This document shows, piece by piece, positions 11,595 through 23,600 of a stretch of 64,000 nt of DNA (within the stretch, counting starts at the first letter, position 1; each line of letters starts with the position of its first letter). The notes under the pieces are model-generated. The model worked only from the letters and a program-made list of their open reading frames with translations. It had not been told where the DNA came from and made no database searches. The DNA is taken from contig CM075770.1 in assembly GCA_037974665.1 (NCBI GenBank), positions 9,932,501 to 9,996,500 on the forward strand, read 5' to 3'. This DNA comes from Ehretia macrophylla (lineage: Eukaryota; Streptophyta; Magnoliopsida; Boraginales; Ehretiaceae). The translations under genes and the position numbers were made by a program.

Positions 11595-11975
11595 GGTTCT
11601 GTTTGATCTAAATTTTTTACGTTCAAAGGTGCTTTTTATTAGTTTAGAAACTGAAGTTAACCTATTTGGTTCATTTATGAAAGTACTTTTAGGTAAAATG
11701 TGAAGTTAAAAAAAACTAAAAAATAATAAGCTCTAAATTGAAACTTTTTAAAATAGATTTTTGCGAAACTGTTTTTACATAATGCGTAAAAAAAAATTCT
11801 TTTTTTTCCTCAAATATACCCCTTCATAATTTTTAAAGTTCAACATCAAGCCCTCAAATTTTTTAAAAGCTTAATATTACCAAACATAGGCTAAACAGTC
11901 AACGACTTTTATTCAATAACACTTTTAACCAAAGTTTTACTGCTAAAAATTTTACAATTCAAAATCTAAAATTTT
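11595..11975. mobile_element. Tourist-like MITE, family A copy 1, right end lost
   Basis: It starts TAA|GGTTCTGTTTGATC and aligns along its length with copies at 37969-38367 and 61584-61978, sharing strings such as TTTTGCGAAACTGTTTTTA and AAGCTCTAAATT. The terminal ~20 bp of the right end cannot be recognised here. Confidence 0.6.
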
Positions 11976-12591
11976 CATTAACTTTCTGTCTCTTACTTAT
12001 GGATAAAAAAAATTAAAAAAAAGAAGGTTGTAATGCATAAATCCAACAGTAATGCTTTCTTCTGAAACTTTGAGGGGTTATTTGTGATCTTGCTCTTCAA
12101 TGAATAAATAACTTATAATTTGGACTTCTAATTTAAAGATGAAAAATAAGTTTGAATTAAGAAATATGAAAAAAAAATCGCCGCGAATAAGCTTGCAAGA
12201 AAAGAAAAGAAGAATGAATTACATATGAATGAGAGTGAAAGAAAAAGTGAAAAAAACTTAGAGTGTAGTTTAGTTTTTAAAAAAGGGAATAATGCTCTCT
12301 CCATCTTAAATTATATAAATTTTGCAATTTTTTTTTGTCAAACAAACTTTTCCTTTGAAAAGAAATATCTTGCACCAATCTTAGGAGATCTCTAATATTA
12401 TGGTAGAATTTTGTAGTTTCTAATTTTCACAATAATATGTTGCAAAACTAAAAGAATCAATAAGAAAAATTGCGTTGAGGAAATATTAAATTAATTTTTA
12501 AAAAAAATAAAAGATGTCATTTGATTTAGGATGAACGTAATATAAGCTTTTATTTTTCATTTTTTTTACAACATTCTCATTTTCTTTGAGA

Positions 12592-12602
<11 letters not shown>

Positions 12603-12628
<26 letters not shown>
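12603..12628. repeat. (TA)n microsatellite
   Basis: Uninterrupted TA dinucleotides in AT-rich intergenic DNA. Confidence 0.9.
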
Positions 12629-13100
12629 GGAAAAATAACGATTTTGAGTGTTTTAACTCTCTAAAATTATTTACTTTCAATACACCAAAAAAACCAAAAA
12701 TTAGAGTTGAGAAGACTTGTATCAAACTTGAAGAGTTCAACAAAATTTCACAACTATGACTCACAAACAAGTCAATGCACACAATCACACTAAGCAACTC
12801 CCACAAAAGTCAAAATCCTTAAATTTAGCAAAACTAATAGGGGAACCAAAAAAGAAATAAAACTCAAAAAAAGTAAAAAAAAAAAGCAAAAATATAAGAA
12901 ATCCCCAAGAGGTGATATCAGCTTCTTGCTTGTCAGAAACAAACCGTGAATGCAAGTACACGTGGCACTAAAATGCATCAGAAAACACCCAAAAGTAGGT
13001 TAAAGTGAAAACAAAGCTGTTCACCAAAAAAAAAAAAAAAACTCACATCACTAAAAAAAATTTAAAAAACCCCAAAAAATATTTAAGGGAAAAAAAAATC

Positions 13101-15260
13101 ACAGCGTCTTTGCAGTCACAAACACCCCAACTTGCTTGGAAACTCTGTGAGTAGACAACACAAGAAACTCAGCCGCCCCAAAAAATATTAAATATGAAAA
13201 AATAAAAATTGTATCTTTCTAAGCTTTTTCTAAAGAAAAAAATTGTTCTTTACTTTCTCTCATTAGATTTGTCTTGATTCTTTGCAGTTTCAGATAACCT
13301 TTACTCCATTTTAGGTACTTCTCTACCTTTGACTTTGATTTGTATTAGTTATTTATTTATTTATTTATGAAAGATTGGATTTTTATTGAAGCTGATGTTG
13401 AGCTGGTTTGGTTGGTTTAATGTATATTTTTTTATGAATGATTGGTGAAAGATTGCTTTTTTGGGGCTGTTTTAGTGATTTGTAATGTGGGTTGCTGCTG
13501 ATTTTTTTCATGGTGATGGTTTTTCTTGATTTTGGTTTGTTTTTGTTTTTTTTGTTAAATGATTAGTGAAGGTTTGTTTATTGGGTCTGGTTTAGTGATT
13601 TAAAATGTGGGTTGTTGTTGATTTAGTGTGGTTTTGGTAAAGATTGTTGCTTTTTGTGTATTTACTTCACCAGAATGGTAGAGATGCAATTATTTTTATT
13701 GATTTTTGGTGTTAGAAAAATTGAGAGTCTTCTCTGATGCACTAATTGTGTAGAAAAGTTTATGTCTTGGTGTTTATATATGCATATTGTTGATTGAAGG
13801 TTTTATATGATTTTTCTCTGTTAGAAATGAAAGATTAGCCTCTTGCAAAAATGAAAGATAAGACTGTGTATAATAAATCCCAAAGTGGGTCTGACCCATC
13901 AGCGAACCTCGCGTATAATATGAGTTTAGAAATTAAAGGACTACTTTCTTACAGATTCTTTGATGTGGTGCATCATTAAAAGGATAATTGCCAAAAAATT
14001 TGTTTCATTGGTATTTGGAATTTGATTTACCGATTGATGAGTACAACTTTTTTCTTCTTCTTTTTTGTGTCTGAAGCTAACAGTACTGAGCAATGCACAG
14101 AAGTACATCGTTTGCTCTTCATTGGGAAAACAAGTGTACCCCGCTAATAAAAGATATAGACATCTTGAAAGCAGTCTTTTTAAAGTTTTTGCGATAGACA
14201 TTCAGATTAGTAGAAAAATGGACTTCGACTCTAATCTGCACCTTCACAACTTGAAAATTCTACTCATTTATTTAAAATGATATTTAGAAAAATGTGTATC
14301 ATTGCTCCTGACTATGAGTCAGCTTCCATTTTGAAGGCTGATCCAACTCTTGATACAGATGTATTATTTCCCATCCTGACTATGGTCATAGGAGTAATGT
14401 TCGAAGGAATGGCAGAACGACTGCCCACTATTTCCCGACTTTGTTCATGCGAATGGTGACCATTAGTAGTAGCAGAAGTGGAAATTGAAGTGGCTTTACT
14501 TCATCAATCTTATTAATAATCAAGGTTTATCTCCTTTGCTATGCCAGTGTCAATTATCTTGTGTCTTTTTGGTTTGTCAACTGGAAACTTTCCACAAATC
14601 TTTTTTGTCAAAATTTAAATCTTGAAAACTTTTACTGAGTTTACTGGTCTCAAGTTTTCATATCATCTGCATTAGCATGTTCAGAGGAGTGTAATGCCTC
14701 GTAGAGAAACTGTGACGCATGTTTGAACCTTCTGACATGCAGGGCTAATTATATCTGCATATTTTAAACTCATTTTAGCTTACTCGTGAGGATGATCGCT
14801 TCAAGGTGTGATGGCTCTAACTGATACAATTCTCTTTAAATGCTTTTAGTTTCTTGTTTGGGCAATTAATAATATTTTCTTCAATGCTGTTGTTTTTAAA
14901 GTAGATTTGCTTGATCCCTCCACCACCCCCCCCCCACGAAAAAAAAAAAAAACCAAATCGAAACTATTAAAAAGGGATATATTGGTTGAGAACTAGTTGC
15001 TTTGGCTTTCTTGATAATTTATCTGGATCAGTTAGTCTAGTCTTGATACCTGGATGCATTCTCATTTCACTCTTTGCCTGTAGATAGATGAATATTTGTG
15101 ATTCTCTACATAGTTCTAGTATGCTACAAATCTATTCTATTGGCTTCTGGCGGTAAATTGACACTCCACACATATTAGATAGTTTAAATTTTCTGGCAAT
15201 CAAATTTCCGGTGACTTCTTTTTCTGCTAAGCTCATTGTTTGAATGATGACTTGCAGACT
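13101..15260 (+). other. Upstream region and probable spliced 5' leader of the PPR gene
   Basis: There is no convincing coding region. From about 13200 the plus strand turns into T/C-rich leader-like sequence, with a possible donor at 13313 (TTTTAG|GTACTT). An acceptor TTGCAG|ACT sits three bases before the start codon at 15261, so a 5'UTR intron of up to about 1.9 kb is likely. Short open stretches at 14065-14459 have no recognisable domain. cDNA is needed to place exon 1. Confidence 0.4.
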
Positions 15261-17852
15261 ATGTTACGAGCAAAGCAGCTTGGCACACTTTCGCAGTCCG
15301 CTAGGTCCTTTCTCTTTGGTGGATCAAGATGTAGTGCAGCCGATGGAAGCTCATGCACGTGTACAGAAGATGAGACTTGTCTTTCCAGAAGACCTCAGAG
15401 GAGAGATGAAGTTCAACCACCTCAAATCCCAGCCACCGTAGTGTCAAGAACTTCAGCAGTAGTTTCTGTGGTTTCCGGAGATGCGGAAAAAGGTGCAAAT
15501 TTGCACAAAGTTGAGAAAGTTAAGTACTCAGTCTCTGATCCACAAGTTATACCTAAACCTGGCTCATTGGGTGGGACAGATAGCGTCAAATGTAGTGTTA
15601 GTGCTGACGCTAATAATATGATGCATTCATCACCTCCTGCGGCAGATCAACTTGTGAAAGCAGGCATTGCTGCAGTAAGTTTTTTATCTGACATTGTAAA
15701 TTATAGGATTCCGATGTCTGATGGGAGTGGAGGGTTGAGCTCGTCAATGAACTCTATGGTTGATGGTAGGAAGCCTGTTTCCAGCATCAGGTCTTCAAAT
15801 GTTAAAACTTCCAGAAAAGACATTGTCCATGGAAATTCTTCAGCTGAGGCTGCAGCAGGATCAAATCTTACAAGCAACTCTTATGGTACTAAAGTTAGAG
15901 CTGACAAATCTGTTTCAGTTAAAGGTCTGACCAATGTGCCAAATAATCATGTTGCAGAGAGTCATGGAATTTCCTCAGATTCTCGTGATAGAAGAAGGTC
16001 AATGCCTCAAAGACATAGGGGTTACTCTAATCGCTTCATGGAAAATGTGAGGAATTCAGATGGGAAGTTTAAGGGAGACATGACAGAAGTTTCCAGCATG
16101 CCTGTAAGAGAGACACAGGTACGGACTGGACTTGGTCCAGTGGCGAGGCAGTTTCCAAGCTCTGCCCATGTAGTTGAAAGCATTTCTCGAATTTTGCGAC
16201 AGCTGAGATGGGGCCCTGCAACAGTAGAGGCGCTTAAAAAACTCAACTACTCTATGGATGCATACCAAGCAAACCAAGTTCTTAAGCAGCTTCAAGATTA
16301 TAATGTGGCTCTTGGCTTTTTCTACTGGTTGAAACGACAACCCGGATTCAAGCATGATGGACATACATACACTACTATGGTTGGCATCCTTGGCCATGCC
16401 AGGCAGTTTGGTGCAATAAACAAGTTGCTAGACCAGATGGTGAGGGATGGGTGCCAGCCAAATGTGGTGACATATAACCGTCTCATTCACAGTTATGGGC
16501 GAGCAAACTATTTGAATGAAGCAATAAATGTTTTCAATCAGATGCAAAAGGAAGGATGTGAACCTGACCGTGTAACTTTTTGTACGCTTATTGACATCCA
16601 TGCAAAAGCTGGGTATCTTGATGTTGCCATGGACATGTATCAGAGGATGCAAGAAGCCGGGCTTTCTCCTGACACGTTCACATATAGTGTCATAATCAAC
16701 TGTCTTGGCAAAGCAGGTCACCTGGCTGCCGCCCACAATCTATTTTGCGAGATGGTCAATCAGGGCTGTTCACCTAATCTGGTGACCTACAACATTATGA
16801 TAGCCTTGCAAGCTAAGGCGAGGAATTACTCAAGTGCCTTACAGCTGTATCGAGACATGCAGAATGCTGGTTTTGAGCCAGATAAAGTAACTTATAGTAT
16901 AGTTATGGAGGTGCTTGGCCACTGTGGCTATTTGGAAGAAGCTGAGGCTGTATTTGCAGAAATGAAAAGGAAGAACTGGGTGCCTGATGAACCTGTTTAT
17001 GGTCTGCTGGTTGACCTTTGGGGAAAGGCTGGAAATGTAGATAAGGCTCGGAAGTGGTATCAAGCCATGCTCAATGCAGGTTTATGCCCTAATGTCCCCA
17101 CTTGCAATTCTCTTCTCAGTGCTTTCCTGAGGGTACATCGTCTTTCAGATGCATATAATTTGCTCCAGGGCATGCTCCACTTGGGTCTGAACCCTTCTTT
17201 GCAGACTTATACTCTTCTTCTTAGTTGTTGTACAGAAGCCCAAACATCAGTTGACATGGCATTTTGTTGCCAGCTCATGGCCGTGACATGCCACCCAGCA
17301 CATACATTCTTACTAACCATGCCCCCTTCAGGGCCTGATGGTCAGAATGTGCGAGATCATGTCAGTAACTTCTTTGATTTGATGCATAGCGAGGATAGAG
17401 AGAGCAAAAGGGGACTAGTAGATGCAGTGGTTGATTTCCTTCACAAGTCGGGGCTCAAGGAGGAAGCTGGTTCCGTTTGGGAGGTGGCTGCACAAAAGAA
17501 TGTTTATCCAGATACAGTTAGACAGAAAAGCTCATGTTATTGGCTCATTAACTTGCACGTTATGTCAGATGGTACTGCTATAACTGCACTGTCAAGGACA
17601 TTGGCCTGGTTCCGCAAACAGATGCTTGCCTCGGGAATTTGTCCAAGCCGGATTGATATCGTGACAGGCTGGGGCCGGAGGAGCAGGGTGACGGGATCAT
17701 CCCTTGTTAGGCAGGCTGTGCAGGACCTGCTGAACGCGTTTAGCTTTCCTTTCTTCATGGAGAACGGTAACTCTGGGTGTTTTGTGGGATGTGGGGAGCC
17801 TCTTAATAGATGGTTACTCCAGTCCTATGTTGAGCGGATGCACTTGCTGTAG
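15261..17852 (+). CDS. PPR-SMR protein, At1g18900/At1g74750-like
   Basis: This is a single uninterrupted frame of 863 codons. I start at ATG 15261 (MLRAKQLG), because a splice acceptor TTGCAG|ACT precedes it and related plant proteins, as I recall them, begin the same way. The N-terminal ~300 residues are serine-rich and low in structure, compatible with an organelle transit peptide plus spacer. About nine pentatricopeptide repeats run from roughly residue 370 to 650 (HTYTTMV, VTYNRLI, VTFCTLI, FTYSVII and so on). The C-terminus, about 760-840, is an SMR domain with INLHVMSDG and TGWGRRSRVTG. PPR arrays bind organelle RNA and SMR domains can be endonucleolytic; related Arabidopsis proteins are predicted mitochondrial. 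Both substrate and location are inference here. The gene is tail-to-tail with the UCH-like gene. Confidence 0.93.
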   Translation: MLRAKQLGTLSQSARSFLFGGSRCSAADGSSCTCTEDETCLSRRPQRRDEVQPPQIPATVVSRTSAVVSVVSGDAEKGANLHKVEKVKYSVSDPQVIPKPGSLGGTDSVKCSVSADANNMMHSSPPAADQLVKAGIAAVSFLSDIVNYRIPMSDGSGGLSSSMNSMVDGRKPVSSIRSSNVKTSRKDIVHGNSSAEAAAGSNLTSNSYGTKVRADKSVSVKGLTNVPNNHVAESHGISSDSRDRRRSMPQRHRGYSNRFMENVRNSDGKFKGDMTEVSSMPVRETQVRTGLGPVARQFPSSAHVVESISRILRQLRWGPATVEALKKLNYSMDAYQANQVLKQLQDYNVALGFFYWLKRQPGFKHDGHTYTTMVGILGHARQFGAINKLLDQMVRDGCQPNVVTYNRLIHSYGRANYLNEAINVFNQMQKEGCEPDRVTFCTLIDIHAKAGYLDVAMDMYQRMQEAGLSPDTFTYSVIINCLGKAGHLAAAHNLFCEMVNQGCSPNLVTYNIMIALQAKARNYSSALQLYRDMQNAGFEPDKVTYSIVMEVLGHCGYLEEAEAVFAEMKRKNWVPDEPVYGLLVDLWGKAGNVDKARKWYQAMLNAGLCPNVPTCNSLLSAFLRVHRLSDAYNLLQGMLHLGLNPSLQTYTLLLSCCTEAQTSVDMAFCCQLMAVTCHPAHTFLLTMPPSGPDGQNVRDHVSNFFDLMHSEDRESKRGLVDAVVDFLHKSGLKEEAGSVWEVAAQKNVYPDTVRQKSSCYWLINLHVMSDGTAITALSRTLAWFRKQMLASGICPSRIDIVTGWGRRSRVTGSSLVRQAVQDLLNAFSFPFFMENGNSGCFVGCGEPLNRWLLQSYVERMHLL

Positions 17853-20634
17853 GTTCTGATATCAAGGCTTTTGTATCAAACGCAATTTTGTTTTGGAAAG
17901 GAACATGTGTTTCCTTAAGCCCTAGATGTACTTAAAACATTCTTATGTGAATCTATATTTAATCTCTATTGCTTATTTACCTTTTTGGGCATATGTATAT
18001 ATTGGCTTTTCTTTCTCTATCGATTAACTGTTGTGTTAGTCGACGTGATCATGATTCAAACCAAACCGAGTTTTTTTCCACTATAGAAAGTCTAAGAGGG
18101 CAAACACAGTCACGTGCGAAGCAATCTCCTCTATTAGCTCTACAGCACGTTGTTAGTTGAGGATGCCCTAGTAGTAATATCATGATGTTTCAAATCTGTA
18201 TGAAGAAATCTAAATATATTTTACATTGGTTGTTGTTTGCCTAACGCAACCTCCTTTATCAGGGCTTAGGATCAGCAACCCCGGAAATAAAAATCTAGTG
18301 CTGGCAAATTTCAATGTGATCATGACTCGATTCATTGATATATTTGAACTCCAACACAATGGTGTGAGAGATTATAGAATTCAACTACCTTCATATATCG
18401 TCTTTCAAGTCTATTTTTCAAATATTAGATGCATTGTTTAGTTGAAAAGAATTCCATAAGATATGTAAATCCTAGATGTGAAAATATGCGGAATTCGTCT
18501 AAGGTAATTATTTGCTTCTCATGTTCCATGAATAGTCAAGACATTTAAGAATATCCAGTAAAGGCATTTCAGGAATTGATATCAGTTTATATGATTCTAA
18601 TGTGCCATTATAAGACATTGCAGGGCATACTGTGGTTCATACAATAGCAGAAGGCTTCTTTGACTGTGAGTATAAACAGTTGCTCCTGCCAAACTGAGAT
18701 GTAAAGCAAATGAACGTGTGTAGTCTACAATCCTAGAAAATCTAGCATCAATAAAAACTAGGCTTTTTTCTGTTTGTACTGCAAACGTATGTATATTTGT
18801 CATAGAAGAGGTTGTGACCCGGAGATGATTGGTTTGAGTTGTTCAAGGTAAGGTGACATACAATATTTTCCACAGTGAATCGCTTAGCGAAAATTTTATA
18901 TATCAAGCTGTTCTTTATTTATAAATAGTTTACAAATCGTAGAATACTATCACGTATTATTAATTTTTCGACCATTATTTTTTTAATAACGTCTCCTTAC
19001 AGGAGCGAGTACAGAGATCAGAGATCATGCTTGGCAAAGGGATTTTAATAATTTTATGTATTTGATTTTGCCCATGCCACTATCTTCCCTCTATTACCTA
19101 AAACTCCTGCGCATGTAGCACAGTTAAACTCAAATAAGACCTCTATACAAAACTCCCACTATGTGTAAAGTTCAAAACAAAGTTAAAAACTTTAAAATTC
19201 ATTATACACATATTTACCTTGCATTTTTACAAGAAATTTTTTACAACTCAAATTTGCGACCTCTAAATCACACGACAATAATTCAACTTTCATGCCAAGG
19301 CTACCCTAGAACAGAAAATGTTGAAGAAAATTTAGTCGTAAGGACGGCATTTACAAATGATAAGATAAGTTAAGACTTACTTTAAAGCTTAGAAACATGT
19401 AATCTATACGTTTCCAGAACACAAGGAATAAATTCGTATAGACAATATATATCAGCAAGCAATAGCTTGAGAGTGGAGCTTGAATACTTGATTGCAGCTC
19501 TACCTAGAGAACAGCTGAAGCCAGGAAAACAATTACTCTCTAGAAATTTTAAAATGGCATACAAACAGAGAGAAAAACCAAAGACATTAGAAGCTCTTAT
19601 CACCAACTACTCGGTATTGGATGTTCTATGTCACCCCTTCACCTACTCCTTATAAATAACTACTGTTACCATACAATGTAAGCTCTTAGACAATAGCCAA
19701 CTCTTACCATCATCTTTCCATGATTGGATTCTACAAATGAGAATCAAGATATTACAAGACACAGAAATACTTTGAAGAGAAGATGCGACAAGCTATAAGC
19801 ATAATATTGCTCTTTCATAATGATGGAAATTCTTCTTTCGTCCGACATAACATATGATAGAGAAAAAAAAACAAACAAATGCCAGAACTCGAAATAAGAA
19901 CTGAACGAACCAAAACACAACAAATATCAAAAAGAATCCTCTCTTCCCTTCGTCAAGTTCATCACTATAATCATGACATACAAAGCGTTCACATGGCAAA
20001 TAACTACCCAAAACTTTTTCCCCATAATAATAAGATTTGAAAAAACAAATCGTAGAAGACAAGGGGCCACGATCTGATCTATACATACCTTGTATAAGAG
20101 ATTCTGAGATATATGTGTAACCAAACTAAACTTCCTGTGTACAACTGTAGAATATTGACTGATGGTGATGGTTGCCAATGATAAGTCAACGTTTACGCAC
20201 TCCAAAAAACATTCATTGCCGAGCAACCTTGTGGTTTACAATCCTCCGTCAACCCAACCACCTTATTCGGGATCCAAGAATTAGTTGAAAAATCCATGAA
20301 GTGAAGTTCAATTCTGCAAACTGTTCTCGTCATACACAACTTAAAACGTACAGTTTGCCTTCACCTGGAATGCCCAACCTCGACATAAAATATCTTTTAA
20401 CAACTTTCCTCCTCCTTTACAGGCCAATAACTTCCTACTTCTCTTGATTACAAAAATGTATAGCAAAACTCCCAACAGTATATTACAATTATGGACTTAG
20501 TATCAACCTTTCACTCGATGAAATGCGCGGAGCAAAAACACCGATGCAGGATGCCGTTTGGAATCTGAATGGTGAACCATGCTAAATCTGCTCTTCAATG
20601 CATGTAGGTAAAATTTAACACATTGCAAGTCAAC
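17853..20634. other. Intergenic between convergent genes, includes both 3' ends
   Basis: The first few hundred bases should be the 3'UTR of the PPR gene. The last part, roughly 20230-20634, should be the 3'UTR of the minus-strand UCH-like gene. Short open stretches (for example 18226-18441 and 19927-20226) have no recognisable domain. No repeat family or RNA gene was recognised. Confidence 0.6.
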
Positions 20635-23600
20635 CTAATTTACAGCTTCATAGAAAAGGACCTGAGGTTGCAAATGCCCTCTTTCACACATTGAAAGGAC
20701 ATCATTCCAGCCACCAATTACCTACGCACAGCACATTAAAGTTTAAAATGTAAACGACAAGATAAAGCGTAAGGCAACAGAGTACAGATATTACCTTCAC
20801 AGTTTTGTCATCATACATGACCCACCGCTCACTGTCATGGCTGTATGCAAAACAGTGATAATGTTGCCCGTAGTAGCAAACCTAGCATACCAGACATAGA
20901 ACCACACCAATATTAGTCAAATAAATTTAGTAAATATCGTGAATCAGTCACTAACAGAGATCATTCACGTGAAACACATTCATGTAAGCAAGGTTTCCAC
21001 ATTTTCAGAAACATATACAGTGACATGCAAAATTACGAAAGGTCCCTAGTGATTGTTTGATGTTGAGAGATGCACAGATAACAATATTTCAATGGATTCT
21101 AGACTGTTCTAGAAATATCAGCCATCATCATCAAAAAAGCATTGGAAGTACAAGCTATTAATGACAGGAAGGAAAAGAGTAACAACTGAATCCTAGTGTC
21201 TTAGAATAATAAAATGATAGAAGAGTCCAGAAGATTGGCATTTAAAAGAGTACTAATTTTATTCAAGCAAGAAACGAGTGAATTGAAATTTTCTTTGATT
21301 TCTGAAGTTCTTCTTATTTTGAATAGCATTCTAATCCATTAAAACATCATCATGTTCATTCCTTTCCACTATCAACATCCATCCACAGAAAATGAAATTG
21401 GAGAAATGATTTCCACCCAAGTTTGGCTTTTCTAGACTACATTAGATTGAACACTTTTCCATAGCCAAAAACATTTCCTATTTGAAATCATAGGATAATT
21501 CCAAATCAAACACATGTGCCACCAACACTGGCCTACTTCTTAGCCTTTTAGCTATAACTGAAACACGGCAATCACACAGTACCTACAAGTCTTCAATTAA
21601 CTACTATCTAGTACATGTTTATCACCAAGTCAGTCATAAAACAGAAGATGGACCTTAAACTTCTCATTGGATAACAGAAAAGTAATTATCAAATTTTTAA
21701 TAGAAGTCCAAGAATCATACCACTGAAACCAAGCAATGCCTGTTTTTAGGATCAAGACCGCGATAAAGGACACCAATATCCATCTCTGTAGATAAGGCAG
21801 ATAATGTTGCTCTTATGTCATCAACACTTTCACAAGTGTTCTGCCAACCCAAAACTGCAAGAGAAAATACAATGATGAGATGAAAAAAAATCATAACTGT
21901 AATGGTCTCCAGTCTCCTTTATTCCAAGCCACCTAAAGGAGTGAAAAAGTCAAGCTAATTCAGATGATATGATGCATAAATAGTTGAGCTTTCACCTGTC
22001 ATGAAAACATGTGGTGGAGTTGAGAGGATATGATGTATATAGTTAAGCTTTCCACATCCACCAGCATCTGGGTCACAAGCTAATTGATGATTCATCTCAA
22101 CAAGGTTCAGAAGCTCATCAAACGAGCTTTCCGGACACATGACCTAAAGAGCAAAGGCAAACCCAAAAGTTAACCGAGTTCAGTGAATTATCCATCAATG
22201 ATCATTATACATCTTTTGCTAAAATTCCAAAGTTAAGAAACTGAGCAGTAGAACAAAAGATTACTTCTAGGTATACGTACCTTCATAGTCCTAAGGGCAC
22301 TGGCATTTATATTATGGAAGAAAGATGTATACTTCAGATGTCTGGACTCCAGACCACACTTGTAGCAGTTCATCCGTTCAAAGATGTCCATACCAAATAG
22401 TGAATGTGCTATACAAGAACCATTTGTGCAATCCCAGGAGCCCATGCAGCTGCTATCTACTGATTCAGTATTAGAAACACCAGATATTGAAGTAAAAGAC
22501 CGATGAAGACAACCAAAAATTACCCCCAACACCTCAGAGGCATCATTCATCTGACCCTGCAGGTTGTCAATATTGTTAGCCAAAACTTTAAAACGAAAAA
22601 TATTCATAGGTCTAGATACTAATTTAATAATGAAAAAGCAAATTCAGTAATTTACCTCCTGGAAGAAATTATTATCAGGATACAGGTTGCTAAGAGCAAT
22701 CCGCAGAGATGTAGGGGCAACAGCTTCCCTGTGGGTCTCCGTAGATGCCATGCTGAGAGCAGTAAAAATATCATATAGAGCACATATAACACATGGATCA
22801 CCAACATGAACATGTTCAGAAGGTGATCTGCTCAAAAATTCATCTCGAAATCGTCTCAGATGCCACAAGGACTGAAAGCATAAAACAAAGGCACAATAAA
22901 TATTTAGACAATTATGAAGAATAAGCTGAATCCTTTGACAACAAAAAAGTGAGAGATAATTAGATCATCCAGGACCAACCTGTATAATGACATTTAGGAA
23001 ACAATTATATTCACCAACTTCATTCTTAAGTCCAGTGCCATACACATCCACGCCATTAACGTTCTCAAATGTGACTTCATTAGATGAAACAGTGATATCA
23101 TCTTTTTCTGAAGAAATGTGCCGCATCGCTGAATTTGACATCAATGGCTTCTGATGTGCATGGTATATGTCTGTCATGAAACAGAAGTACCAGAGCATAA
23201 AATACTTGGGCACATTGAACGAGAAACAAAATCAACACTACAAGCAACCTGAAGGAACTACTACAGAGACAAATCCAATCTATTCATTTCTGAAGAAGTA
23301 GAGAGAGATTTGAGAAATTGTAAAGCGTGTTTTCATTGACTGAAATTAGTATACAATGCAGGTATATATAGTCACTGCATCTGTGATGATTACATACATA
23401 CATGACAGCTGTCATGTCTAACTAATTCTGTTAATACAATTCTGCACATGGCTAATTATCACAAGAGCTAACTAAATGTGCTCAGACTATCACTATACTC
23501 TATCAATTTCTTTAACGATGTAATATTACGGGGGCAACTTGGATAAAGTTAATTCAATTTATGAAGCCAAAATCTTTGAGTTGTACATTCCAAGTAAGAT

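Larger units (their letters stand above)
10259..13100. other. Intergenic, AT-rich, no gene seen
   Basis: No credible coding region. It contains a small tandem repeat around CATACAGCTCGTCCTTA (two copies about 39 bp apart, near 10307 and 10346), two MITE-like elements listed separately, a (TA)n run near 12603-12628 and many homopolymer A/T runs. Open stretches here have simple-sequence composition. Confidence 0.7.

Noticed and set aside
14065..14459. Two short adjoining open stretches upstream of the PPR gene
   Set aside because: No recognisable protein family, and the position fits 5' leader or intron sequence.
15240..15260. Upstream TTG in frame with the PPR protein as a start
   Set aside because: Plant nuclear genes rarely start at TTG, a splice acceptor lies between it and the ATG, and relatives begin at the ATG.
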